Assembly (NCBI RefSeq): GCF_029867415.1
Contig: NW_026705298.1
Location: 620,001 to 684,000, forward strand
Source of the DNA: Vicia villosa
Taxonomy: Eukaryota; Streptophyta; Magnoliopsida; Fabales; Fabaceae
DNA: 64,000 bases
Direction of reading: 5' to 3'
How positions within the stretch are numbered: position 1 is the stretch's first letter; each line of letters starts with the position of its first letter. Positions 45,896 through 56,687 of this stretch are shown in pieces. The position numbers were made by a program, and so were the translations under genes. The notes beneath the pieces are model-generated. The model did no database searches and was not told the DNA's origin. It saw only the letters and a program-made list of their open reading frames with translations.

Positions 45896-47531
45896 TGTTA
45901 GACGATAGCAAGGATCTAGAAGGGGGTTGAATAGATCCCTTATTTTAAAATTTACGTTTTTCAAAAATCAAACTTATTTGCGGCGAAAGCTCCCTAATTC
46001 AATGAATCATCTAAAAGATCCAATTATTGAAAGGATCGTATATGCGTTACTCTAACTTGGAATATGACGATGAGAAAAGTAAAGTGAATCAAAATGAATT
46101 ATACAATCAACCGCTTAAGCAATCTCACTGAGCACGTGTTGCTTCCAATGATTTGCTTAAGGCAAAGATTGTTTTAACAAGTAATTTGTGAATTCTTCAA
46201 TTGATCAAACACTTGGTGTGGAATATACACCAAGTCGGAATTTGCCAAAAATTAGTGTTAGAATCTTTTTAATAACAATCATGGCGATTGTTATGAGTTT
46301 TTACAAGCAAGTTTTGTACACTTTGTTTTTGGCAAATACGATTCGACAATCGATATAGCACACAAATTACCACAAGCAAAAATTATGAAATGACTGAAAG
46401 AAAAATGAACACACGATTTGTTTAGGTTGTTCCCCTTGTCGTCCTCACGTAGGTTACGGCAGCCCCCAATTCTAAAATTAGAATTGGGATAGTATGTTAT
46501 AGATTGCTCAAATTTTACAAGAGAAGAAATATAGTCACCGAATTCCGAACAACTTGTCGAATTCAAACCTATAGTCTTCTCAACCATTGATTCAAAGATG
46601 AATCAAGTGAATTTGCTTTTCTGTGTTGAAAATTACTCCGATTGTAGTGACACAAGTGTGCGAACCCTTGATCCTCGACACCTTCACACGGCTGAAATTT
46701 CTTCACAAACAAAAAGCCCCAAATATTCCTTCACAAATCACCTTCTCACGCAACTAGATTGAAACCCCACGGATCTTCAATCACCTTCACTCGGCTGATA
46801 TTGATGAAGAAAAGATTCGTACCAAAACCCCCACACCTAAAACGGAATCTCGGAGGAAAAACCCTAAGGCTTTATTCAAGAAAGAACCCACTCTGACTCA
46901 ACCCGAAAACGAAATTAATTCCTCAATTCGGATGTTTCCACCAAAGTTCTTGCACCTTAATCAACAAATATTGTTGTGTGTGATTGTTGATTGATGAGAA
47001 AATTTGATGAAGATGATGATCACAAGTGTATATCTTTCACTCTTTCTTGTTAACCTTTCCAATCAAACACCTTGCCCTTTTATATGAATCCAATAGCATT
47101 TGAGGGAGAGAGACACAAAACAAAAGCCAAAATTGCAATTACTAACGCGACAGGTCGACTTGGGAGAGGCTTGGGTCGACCTATCGGGATGAATGTGATG
47201 CTTTTACTGAGATGTTGGGTCGACCCAAGAATGCTGCATGAATCCAGCACCAACTCGAAGCAACAACATTTGAAAGAATCAGTAGCCAGGTCGACCTAAG
47301 CCCTTGATAGGTCGACCCAGACATTTCCACAGAGGCCAGGTCGACCTAAGCCCTGTTTTGGTCGACCCAAACGTTTCCATGTCTTAATTTTGGCTATTTT
47401 GACAGTATTTCCATGTTTTTCACTTTAGTCATATCCCACTAACATTTATATCATACTTGAACCACTTACCACACATATGTATGGTGTTTTGACATCATTC
47501 AAAACTTGTTCGGATAGAGCATGCGTTCACA
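45896..47531 (-). repeat. C1 3' LTR (1636 bp)
   Basis: On the + strand it runs from TGTTAGACGATAGC to GCGTTCACA. Sense features: U3 with seven GGTCGACC-type palindromes (47153-47370), a TATA box TATAAAAG (47077-47084), then R/U5 toward 45896. Small ORFs within are not genes. Confidence 0.93.
47077..47084 (-). promoter_or_regulatory. TATA box of C1 3' LTR
   Basis: The minus strand reads CATATAAAAGGGC, about 450 nt into the LTR and downstream of the palindrome cluster. The matching site in the 5' LTR is 56379-56386. Confidence 0.65.
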
Positions 47532-48172
47532 AACTCCCCCTTTTTTATGATGAAAAAACATGAACATGCAAAACATGAACATGACATAATTTGGTTGCTC
47601 CTCCTGACTTTATGCATAGTTGGAAGTCATATTTCTCCCCTTTGACAACATCAAAAAGAAGAGAAATATAGTGTTATGAAAGGCATAAAAAATGAGCAAT
47701 CAAATAACGAAACAACATGCATTCACACAAAATGATGTTAATTAAAAAAACACACTATAGGGAAAAATAACCACACATCCAAAGTACATAACAATGAGAT
47801 GATCAAACGAATAAATAAAATGCATCACACAAGGTATGCATAGGTTAAACCAAAAATAACAAAACATGAGATAGAGTTTTAACAAAATGCCTTAACAAAA
47901 CTTGCACATAAGCAAATATCATAGTTTCATGTTTCATACTTTGGCGGATAGATTCATAAATAAACAGCCACATGCAAGCACACAACTATACAACATTCAT
48001 AAGAATGCAATCATAGACAATATACGAGGATGATATTATGTGATTAAAAGAAGAGAAACGATATTACCTCATTGAGTAGAGAGACCAAGGACCTAGCACA
48101 AGCTTGCAATTTACAATATGAAGAACATGTGTGATGTAAACAAGCAATAATAATGATAGGATAGAGAGCAAC
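47532..48172 (-). other. C1 polypurine tract and 3' untranslated region
   Basis: The minus strand reads AAAAAAGGGGGAGTT directly before the 3' LTR (47532-47547), the polypurine tract that primes plus-strand synthesis. The remaining 0.6 kb up to the RNase H stop is AT-rich with no gene seen. Confidence 0.85.
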
Positions 48173-49829
48173 TTATGAAATTTGCACTTGATTCGATATG
48201 TCAAGAACACCAAGTTCTCTACGAATATGACAAAAGGGCTCAGTCGCAAGTGGTTTTGTAAAAATATCGGCAAGTTGATTTTTGCTATCAACATGCTCAA
48301 AAACGACGTCCTCTTTTTCAACGCGATCTCTTAGGAAATGATGTCGAATCTCTATATGTTTAGTGCGTGAGTGAAGGATTGGGTTCTTAGTTAAGTTGAT
48401 GGCACTTGTATTGTCACAAAAGATTGGAATACATGGTAACTTAACACTATAGTCAAGCAATTGTTGTTTAAGCCACAAAATTTGAGCACAACAATTACCT
48501 GCAGCCATGTATTCCGCTTCGGCAGTTGATAATGCAACGGAAACTTGCTTTTTACTATGCCAACTAACCAAGGAATTTGAAAATAAATGACAAGTGCCAC
48601 TTGTGCTTTTTCTATCCAATTTGCAACCGGCAAAATCGGAGTCCGAGAACCCAACCAAGGAACAATCACTACCCTTAGATAACCACAAGCCATACTTTGA
48701 GGTACCGCATAGATACCTAAGTATTCGTTTGACGGACTTTAAATGTGATTCCTTAGGGTTTGATTGAAATCTAGCGCACATGCACACACTAAACATAATA
48801 TTGGGACGAGAAGCGGTAAGATAAAGAAGAGAGCCGGTCACACCTCTATACCTTTTTACATCAACCGGCTTACCATGTTCGTCGCGATCTAAACTTATTG
48901 CTGTGGGCATAGGTGTATCAATAATCTTTGAATTTGCCATGTCGAAGCGTTTGATTAGTTCAAGACAATACTTGGATTGACTCACAAATGTCCCATCTTC
49001 GAGTTGTTTGATTTGAAGTCTAAGAAAGTAGCTTAGCTCCCCCATCATACTCATTTCAAACTTACTATGCATTAACTTAGCAAACTCTTTGACTAAAGAC
49101 ATATTAGTAGAACCAAATATAATATCATCAACATAAACTTGTACCAAAATGGAGTGTTTTCCTTGATGTTTAATAAAGAGCGTTGTATCAACCTTTCCTC
49201 TTGAAAATCCTTGATCATGTAGAAACTTACTAAGTCGCTCATACCAAGCTCTAGGAGCTTGTTTCAAACCATATAAGGCGCGCTTTAGTTTGTAAACATG
49301 ATCCGGATGTTCAAAATTCTCAAAACCGGGAGGTTGAGATACATACACTTCTTCATTTATGTACCCATTAAGGAATGCACTTTTAACATCCATTTGATAT
49401 AAATTAAAATTTTGTGAACATGCAAATGCAAGCAAAAGGTGTATAGCTTCGAGTCGGGCAACCAGAGCATAACCTCATAGTCTATGCCCTCCTCTTGGTT
49501 ATACCCTTGAGCAACAAGACGAGCCTTGTTGTGAGTTATGATTCCATTTTCATCTAATTTGTTCCTAAATACCCATTTTGTGCCAATTACTCGATGATCT
49601 CGCGGAAGAGGAACAAGGTCCCAAACCTCATTTCTCTTGAATTGATTTAATTCCTCTTGCATAGCCAAAAACCAATGTTCATCAAGTAAAGCATCTTTGG
49701 AATTTTTAGGCTCAATTTGAGAGACGAAAGCGAAATGATAACAAAAGTTACTTATCTTAGAGCGTGTAATGACTCCCTTTGATATATCTCCCAATATATT
49801 GTCGATTGGGTGATCTTTGGAATATTTCC
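48173..49829 (-). pseudogene. C1 pol: reverse transcriptase and RNase H
   Basis: Copia RT starts in the frame 49794-49357 (EPKNSKDALLDEHWFLAMQEEL, VIGTKWVFRNKLDENG, KARLVAQGYNQEEGIDYE). One small frameshift near 49475 moves it into the 420-codon frame ending at 48173. That frame has DVKSAFLNG (26-34 by local count), ALYGLKQAPRAWYERL, YVDD (101-104, catalytic), then RNase H: SDSDFAG (265-270), STAEAEY (303-309), CDNTSA (340-345), HIEIRHHFLRD (360-370), and ADIFTKPL near the end. Catalytic residues are present. The frame also crosses the CACTA insertion point at 49829 and continues at 51898. Confidence 0.92.
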
Positions 49830-49849
49830 ACTCACTACAACCCGAAAGG

Positions 49850-50165
49850 GCTTCTAAAGCGCTTTTTTTGGCCTTTAACAGCGCTTTAAAGCGCTGTCAA
49901 AGCCAGCACTGGTGTAGGTAGCGAAAGCGCTTTTAAAAGCGCTCTGGTAGAACCCCCTATAAGAGCGCTTTTTACAGAAAAAGTGCTCTGGTAGACCCCC
50001 TAGAAGAACACTTTTTCCAGAAAAAGCGCTCTGGTAGACCCCCCTATAAGAGCGCTTTTCTGGAAAAAACGCTCTGGTAGACCCCTTATAAGAGCGCTTT
50101 TGCTGGAAAAAGCGCTCTGGTATCCCCCTTACTAGAGCGTTTTTCTAAAAGCGCTTTGGTAGGTT
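49850..50165. repeat. CACTA left subterminal palindromic repeats
   Basis: About five diverged units of roughly 55-60 bases, each an inverted repeat of AGAGCGCTTTT and AAAAGCGCTCT around a short centre, separated by GGTAGACCCCCTATA. Subterminal repeats of CACTA elements are usually transposase-binding sites; that role is assumed here. Confidence 0.85.
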
Positions 50166-50605
50166 GCGTATTTTTTTTCTTCTTTTTTTTAAAAATTTAG
50201 CTTCTTATTCAACATTAACAGATCAAACAATTCAACATTTTTATTAACATTAACAACAAACTATTCGAATAACAAAATATTAAACATGTACAACAAATCC
50301 AACTTATTTATTCATGATATTCCATATAAAACATAAAACAATTCCAAACATATTATCCGGTTATCTGGTCCAACTTATATGTCTGAGACAAAAATTATTA
50401 TTGCCTATATTCTATAAAACATAAAACAATTCCTTGCCTATATTCTATAAAACATAAAACAATTCCAAAAACAATTCTCCAGCGCTATTTTAGCGTTGGA
50501 GGTGGTAATACTGGGATGATATTTTCAATAATCCCCATTTGCGCATGGAAACGATCCTTCCAACTTTCCCATTGGCGCGCCTATAAGATGATCATTCCCA
50601 GGGCG
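50166..50605. other. CACTA interior without recognisable gene
   Basis: AT-rich sequence between the left repeats and the B3-like gene. It contains a local duplication of ATAAAACATAAAACAATTCC (three copies between about 50328 and 50465). Presumably it is the 3' flank of the captured gene. Confidence 0.6.
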
Positions 50606-51100
50606 TTAGACATCATTCGCATTTGCACGTTCGACATATGCTTGTATTTCTTCAGGAGGAGGATATCTGATAAGAAAGTGCAGGACATCTCCGACTTGTA
50701 GGTTATGCGCTCTTGCGAATTCATACCATCCTCTGGTAACATACATCTCTGGAGTCGCAGTCGCATTACCTTCGTCTGTTGTTCTTTTATTCAACAGACA
50801 CTTAAATAATTCTTTTCCATCTTCTGCATCTTGATCATAAATAAAAATGGAACTTTTCGAAGCAAGTGAGCAGTTTTGGATCACACGTTTGGGTATTTGC
50901 TGCATATATCAAAACATGATAATAAGTTATGATTCCAGAATCATATTAACATTACATAACATCAGTCAAAAAAGCAAAGTATTTCTTACCAACACGTTTG
51001 AGCAAACTGTCTTAGGGTCGTTGACCACCTTTGTCCACATTTCTTCATCACGATCCTCAAAAATTGGAGTATAAAGCCTTTCCTCCCTACCGCTGTCCAT
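50606..51100 (-). CDS. B3-domain gene fragment captured in the CACTA element (2 exons, 134 aa)
   Basis: Exon 1 is 51100-50990 (37 codons, MDSGREERLYTPIFEDRDEE..). The intron is 50989-50900 (90 nt, GTAAGA...ATGCAG), and exon 2 is 50899-50606. Splicing keeps the frame and gives 134 residues. Exon 2 starts IPKRVIQNCSL and continues to MYVTRGWYEFARAHNLQVGDVLHFLI. This is the pattern of a plant B3 DNA-binding domain (RG/GGWxEFxxxxxLxxGDxxxFxx, REM-like). It would bind DNA in the nucleus if made. It lacks further domains. An intact splice structure inside a transposon suggests capture of genomic DNA, not of a processed copy. A CT-rich, GC-richer stretch upstream (51360-51500) may be its captured 5' leader. 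Expression is unknown. Confidence 0.7.
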
Positions 51101-51564
51101 ATTCTAAAAATTAACAAGAACATTAACATTAACATCTCAAACATGAACACAAACATGCAAACATAAACATGAACACACACATGCAAATCCGAAATCTGAA
51201 AAACATGAACAAAAATTATTAACATGCAAATCTGAAAATCACACAAACATGCAACTATATAGGAACCTATCTCAAAATCCACAAACAAAATCCATATCTA
51301 AACATTATACCAACCAGATCTGAACAAAACCGAAATCAGAAAGAAGAGTGAAACACAAACCAGATCGGCGGAGGAGACGATGAAGGACGGCGGAGACGAA
51401 GGAGTGAAAGACGAGCGGTCGGAGAGTGAAAGACGAGCGACGGAGAAGACGGAGAGGGAGGAGACGAGAGTGGCGGAGAAGACGAGAGCGGCTACGAAAC
51501 CCTTCTGGTTTTGCAAAAAATGAAATATTTCTGAGGGCTACCAGCTTTTAAATCTAATTAAAAG
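51101..51564 (-). other. Upstream flank of the B3-like gene inside the CACTA
   Basis: The region 51360-51500 has a tandem-like phrase GACGAGCG / GGAGAGTGAAAGACGAGCG on the + strand, CT-rich in the gene's direction, resembling a plant 5' leader. The 51298-51516 frame translates this low-complexity stretch and is not a recognisable protein. Confidence 0.5.
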
Positions 51565-51880
51565 GCCTACAAAAGCGCTTTTGAGAAGCGCCGCTAAAGG
51601 CCCACCTAAGACAGCGCTTCCAAACCAAAAGCTCTCTCGTATCTTAACCTTATATTAACCTATAACAGCGCTTCTTTAAAGCGCTTTCGTAGGTACCCCT
51701 ATAGCAGCGCTTTTCAAAAGCGCTTTCGTAGGTACCCCTATAACAGCGCTTTTCAAAAGCGCTTTCGTAGGATACCCTATAACATCGCTTTTTTTCCTTG
51801 TTCTTTGGTTTTGTCTTTAGCGAAGCCTACGAGAGCGCTTCTGCACATAAGCGCTTTTGTAGGGGCGCTGCCAAAAATAG
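51565..51880. repeat. CACTA right subterminal palindromic repeats
   Basis: Several copies of AGCGCTTTTCAAAAGCGCT, a 19-base near-perfect palindrome, separated by CGTAGGTACCCCTATA. The core GCGC is shared with the left repeats but the spacer differs. Confidence 0.85.
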
Positions 51881-51897
51881 TTTTTGGTGTAGTGACT

Positions 51898-52999
51898 CAA
51901 GAGGATGGTTATCTTCACTCCTAGGATTTTCTTCTTCAAGTGTCTCCTTAGCATCTTCCGGTTCCTCCTCATCATTCTCCGGATGGAGGACTTCTTCTTT
52001 GATAATAACCTCTTTATTGCTCTTGACTACCAGATCTTTTAGAATGATATCCGAGGATACACCTGCACCAACAACATCAATACCTTTCCCTACATATTTC
52101 GGATAAGATTCATCAAAGGAAACATGCACCGACTATTCAACAATAAGTAACCTTTTATTGTATACTCTATATGCTTTACTAGATTGAGAGTATCCAAGAA
52201 AGATACCTTCATCTGCTTTTGAGTCAAACTTGCCAAGCTTTTCTTTCCCATTATTTAACACAAAACACTTATAACCGAAGACATGAAGGTGAGAGATATT
52301 AGGCCTTCTTCCCTTTAGTAGTTCATAAGGAGTTTTGTTTAAAATAGGTCGTATCAAGATCCTATTTAAAACATAACAAGCCGTACTAATAGCATCGGCC
52401 CAAAAGTATTTAGGAAGACCATGTTCATTGATCATAGTTCTTCCAAGTTCTTCTAAAACACGATTTTTACGTTCCACTACTCCATTTTGTTGAGGAGTGC
52501 GTGGTGCGGAAAAATTATGATCAATCCCATGTTTTTCACAAAATGTTTCAAAAAGGTGATTTTCAAATTCACCTCCATGATCACTTCGAATTGTGACAAT
52601 GCATGTGTTCAATTTATTTTGTATAAGTTAGGCAAATTTTTCAAAAGCCGAAAAAGTATCACTCTTACTTTCCAAGAAAATAGTCCAACAAAACCTAGAA
52701 TAGTCGTTTATAATGACAAAACCATAGTAACTACCACCTAGACTTTTAGTTCTAGATGGTCCAAAGATATCCATATGGAGAAGCTCAAGAGGTCTCGATG
52801 TAGAGACAATGTTTTTATTTTTAAATGATATTCTTGTTTGCTTCCCCATTTGGCATGCATCACATAGGTGATCTTTGGAAACTTTAATTTTAGGTAGACC
52901 GACTACTAGATCTTTCGAGAAAATTTTATTTAGCAAATCAAAGTTGATATGAGCTAAACGTCTATGCCATAGCCATGAGTCTTCACGGATACGAGACAT
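51898..52999 (-). pseudogene. C1 pol: integrase
   Basis: Copia integrase, which inserts the cDNA. The N-terminal GAG-pre-integrase/zinc region shows WLWHRRLAHINFDLL and CDACQMGK (H-x4-H, C-x2-C). The catalytic triad is D in LLHMDIFGP, D in RSDHGGEF and E in GVVERKNR, with 35 residues between the last two. Core motifs WADAISTACYVLNR and PYELLKGRRPNISHLHVFG follow, then an acidic linker toward RT. One frame covers all, with a TAA at 52625-52627 and a stop at about 52130. It is in the same frame as RT once the CACTA is discounted. Confidence 0.92.
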
Positions 53000-53396
53000 T
53001 TATTTCCACTCATGGATACCTCATTCAAATCAAGCATGTAGACATTATTTACCCCTAGTCCTTTAAACACGTCATCCTTATTATCATTGTGTTCAATTAT
53101 GCAACATTATTTTGAAAAAGTTATTTTGTATCCTTTGTCACATAACTGAATAATGCTAATAAGATTGTGTTTAAGACCTTCAACTAAAAGGACATTTGAG
53201 ATAGTAGTAGAAGAAGGGTTACCTACACTACCTTTTCTGAGTATTGCTCCCTTGGTGTTATCACCATAGGTTACAAAACCTTTCTTCTTAGCCACAAAGT
53301 CAAAGAACAAAGATATGTCACCCGTCATATGTCTTGAGCACCCACTATCGAGAAACCACTTTCTCTCGGTAGTCTCAAGACATTCCTCCTACAATT
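53000..53396 (-). pseudogene. C1 protease
   Basis: Copia aspartic protease. The sense strand gives KWFLDSGCSRHMTGD, with the catalytic DSG codons at 53341-53349, then FDFVAKKKGFVTYGDNTKGAILRKG and LVEGLKHNLISIIQLCDKGY. A TAG lies a few codons upstream of the active site and the frame differs from both gag and integrase, so at least two indels have accumulated. Confidence 0.88.
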
Positions 53397-55150
53397 TCAA
53401 ACAAGAGATATAGGTACCCAATTTTTATTAGGTCCTTGTGTGTGAGTGAAACATGGGTTGCATTTGGGCAACCATTTAAAAATGCCTTGAGGAACCAAAA
53501 ATATCCTAAACCGACATTTCTTAATGGTGTGACCTTTTTTGCAACAATATAAACATGCTAAATATTTTGGTGAGTTATGTGTGTTTCTTTGATCCTTTAT
53601 CTCATAAGAATATCTCTTATAAGGATTATTCATCCTTTCTCTAAAATTTTCTCGATCAATAGCATACACAATTTTTGGTTTTAAAGCCTTGTCCAATTTG
53701 GTCTTGAGAGTATTAACCTCCCTTTGCCAAATATGACAAGTTTCACATCCAGGCCACTCAAACCAAACACCTTTATCATTTTACCTTTTGCCTTTGATAC
53801 CCTCCATAATGGATTTCTAGAGAGTTTCCAATTCTTGCTCGGAATCGGAAACCTTTTTCTCAAGATACGAAAATATTTACTTATTTGAGGCTAGTCGCCT
53901 AAAGGCTTCTCTAGACTCATTGTGTAGGGTATCGAAAGCATTTCTCAATTCAAGTTAAGATAAATCATCAACATTGTTGTATTTAGAGTGACTTACATTT
54001 CTTTGCTTCTTTTGATGATCCATAAGACAAAAGTTGACGATTTCCTCTTCATCACTTGAGTTTCATTTGCTAGATTTCTCACTATCCCTTTACCAAGCGA
54101 TATAGGCTCTTCTAGCTTTGTTTGAGTTTCTTGGAAACTTTCCTTTTGCTCTATCTTTCTTGAGTAGAGGACATTCCGGTTTGTAGTGACCGGATTTTCC
54201 ACAATTGTAGCATGAACCTCTAGATTTTGAGGATTTACCTTCATTTTTCCTTGAAGGTTTTGATTGATGTCTATAGTTGACAAGATTGTTGTCCGAATGT
54301 TGGATTTCATTCTTGCGAAGATATCTATTGTATATCCTTACAAATAGACTCATGTCTTCATCCGCACTTCCTTCGTCGCTAGACTCACTTTCACACATAT
54401 TGTTGGTGGAGGACTTAGAACTTGAAGCCTTTAATGCAATAGACTTCTTCTCCTTGTCTTTAGATTTTTCTTTATTTTATTTCTTTTCATGCTTGTTGAG
54501 ATTCACGAGCTCTTGTTCATGTTCTTGAAGTTTGCCAAATAATGTTGTTAGATCCAATGTCATGAGATCATTAGCTTCCTTGATCGCCGTGACTTTTGGT
54601 TGCCATTCCCTACTAAGACATCTCAAAATTTTGTTAGTAGCAACATTATTGGAAACAACATGATCAAGTGTATGCAAGCGATTGATTATATGAGTAAATC
54701 TCTTTTGCACATCCGCAATGGTTTCACCATGCTTCATGTGAAAGAGATCAAACTCTTGAATAAGCGTATTGATTCTACCTAGTTTTACATCATTAGTTCC
54801 TTCATGTGTGACACGTAAATCATCCCATATTTCTTTAGCGATAGCGCGATGAGAAACTCTAAAATACTCATCATCGCCTAACGATGCAATAATCATATTT
54901 CTCGCTTTCCAATCATAGGCATACATTTTCTCATCTTCCTCATTCCATTGTGCTTCCGGTTTTGGTATAGTCACACCATTCGCATCGGTTGTAGTTATGT
55001 CCATAGGACCGTTTTCAACTACTTTCCATATTTTTCTATCAACCGAGTTGATGTGAATACGCATACAATCCTTCCAATAACTATAATTTTCACCATTGAA
55101 AATAGGGGCTCTATTATATTTCCCTTTTGGATCTTTATCCGTGTCTAAAG
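53397..55150 (-). pseudogene. C1 gag
   Basis: Copia Gag (UBN2 type): FNGENYSYWKDCMRIHI, WNEEDEKMYAYDWKARNMI, EIWDDLRVTHEGT and LIQEFDLFHMKHGETIADVQKRF in 55193-54477. A CCHC knuckle, CYNCGKSGHYKPEC, lies in 54398-54090, and a second, CLYCCKKGHTIKKC, with NKNWVP lies in 53696-53397. All three blocks share one frame, broken by a stop at 54474-54476 and others. No ATG survives at the start, which lies only about 45-60 bases after the primer site. Two knuckles in a long Gag fit the SIRE/Maximus group. Confidence 0.88.
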
Positions 55151-55178
55151 AGTTATATGTGAAGCACAATATGAACTG

Positions 55179-55192
55179 TGCTCTTGATACCA
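55179..55192 (-). other. C1 primer-binding site (tRNA-iMet type)
   Basis: The minus strand reads TGGTATCAAGAGCA two bases after the 5' LTR end, one base different from the usual initiator-Met site TGGTATCAGAGC. Confidence 0.85.
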
Positions 55193-55194
55193 CT

Positions 55195-56687
55195 TGTTAG
55201 ACGATAGCAAGGATCTAGAAGGGGGGGTTGAATAGATCCCTTATTTTAAAATTTACATTTTTCAAAAATCAAACTTATTTGCGGCGAAAGCTCCATAAAT
55301 CAACGAATCATCTAAAAGATCCAATTATTGAAAGGATCGGATATGCTTTACCGTAACTTGGAATATGAAGATGAGAAAAGTAAAGTGAATCAAAACAAAT
55401 TATACAATCAACCGCTTAAGCAATCTCACTGAGCATGTGTTGCTTCCAATGATTTACTTAAGTAAAAGCTTGTTTTAACAAGTAATTTGTGAATTTGTCA
55501 ATTGATCAAACACTTGGTGTGGAATATACACCAAGTCAGAATTTGCCAAAAAAATAGTGTTAGAATCTTTTTAATAACAATCAAGGTGATTGTTATGAGT
55601 TTTTACAAGCAAGTTTTGTACACTTTGTTTTTGGCAAATACAATTCGACAATCGATATAGCACACAAACTACCACAAGCAAAAATTATGAAATGACGGAA
55701 AGAAAAATGAACATACAATTTGTTTAGGCTGTTCCCCTTGTCATCCTCGCGTAGGGTACGTCAGCCCCCAATTCTAAAACTAGAATTGGGATAGTATGTT
55801 ATAGATTGCCCAAATTTTACAAGAGAAGAAATATAGTCACCGAATTCCGAACAACTTGTCGAATTCAAACCTATAGTCTTCTCAATCCTTGATTCAAAGA
55901 TGAATCAAGTGAATTTGCTTTTCTTTGTTGAAGATTCCTCAAATTGTAGTGACACAAATGCGTGAACCCTTGATCCTCGACACCTTCACACGGCTGAAAT
56001 TTCTTCACAAATAAAAAGCCCCAAATCTTCCTTCACAAATCACCTTCTCACGCTACTAGATTGAAACCCCACGGATCTTCAATCACCTTCACTCGGCTAA
56101 TATTGATGAAGCAAAGATTCGTTCCAAAACCCCCACACCTAACATGGAATTTCAGAGGAAAAACCCTAAGGCTTTATTCAAGAACGAACCCACTCTGACT
56201 CAACCCGAAAACGAAATGAATTCTTCAACTCGGACGTTTCTACCAAAATTCTTGCACCTTAATCAACAAAGATTATTGTGTGTGATTGTTGATTGATGAG
56301 AAAATTTGATGAAGATGATGATCACAAGTGTATATCTTTCACTCTTTCTTGTCAACCTTTCCAATCAAACACCTTGCCCTTTTATATGAATCGAACAGCA
56401 TTTGAGGGAGAGAGACACAAAACAAAAGCCAAAGTTGCAATTACTGACGCGACAGGTCGACCTGGGAGAGGCTTGGGTCGACCTATCGGGATGAATGTGA
56501 TGCTTTTACTGAGATGTTGGGTCAACCCAAGAATGCTGCATGAATCCAGCGCCAACCCGAAGCAACAACATTTGAAAGAATCAGTGGCCAGGTCGACCTA
56601 AGCCCTCGATAGGTCGACCCAGACATTTCCGTAGAGGCCAGGTCGACCTAAGCCTTGTTTTGGTCGACCCAAACATTTCCATGTCTT
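55195..56687 (-). repeat. C1 5' LTR, 3' portion (split by solo LTR)
   Basis: Homologous to 45896-47531 with many substitutions. It is interrupted at 56687 and continues at 63073-63218, giving about 1639 bp in total. It holds the TATA box (56379-56386) and the GGTCGACC cluster (56453-56670, one unit mutated to GGTCAACC). Confidence 0.93.
56683..56687. repeat. Target-site duplication GTCTT, left copy (solo LTR)
   Basis: GTCTT precedes TGTCATACCCC and recurs at 63068-63072, where the copia LTR resumes with CATTTTGGC. The unoccupied sister LTR at about 47380 has GTCTTAATTTTGGC, confirming the site. Confidence 0.85.

Larger units (their letters stand above)
49833..51894. mobile_element. CACTA DNA transposon, non-autonomous, 2062 bp
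   Basis: The left end is CACTACAACC and the right end (reverse strand) is CACTACACCA, flanked by a 3-bp ACT duplication (49830-49832, 51895-51897). Removing element plus one ACT restores the copia frame exactly (PLE before, WKYSKD after). Subterminal regions (49850-50165, 51565-51880) are packed with AGCGC-type palindromes. There is no transposase. The interior carries a B3-domain gene fragment (50606-51100). Confidence 0.93.

Noticed and set aside
51298..51516. 72-codon minus ORF with a hydrophobic end
   Set aside because: Low-complexity CT-rich leader sequence inside the CACTA; no family resemblance.
51827..52129. 100-codon minus ORF read as one protein
   Set aside because: It crosses the CACTA right end at 51894; the true copia frame jumps to 49829.
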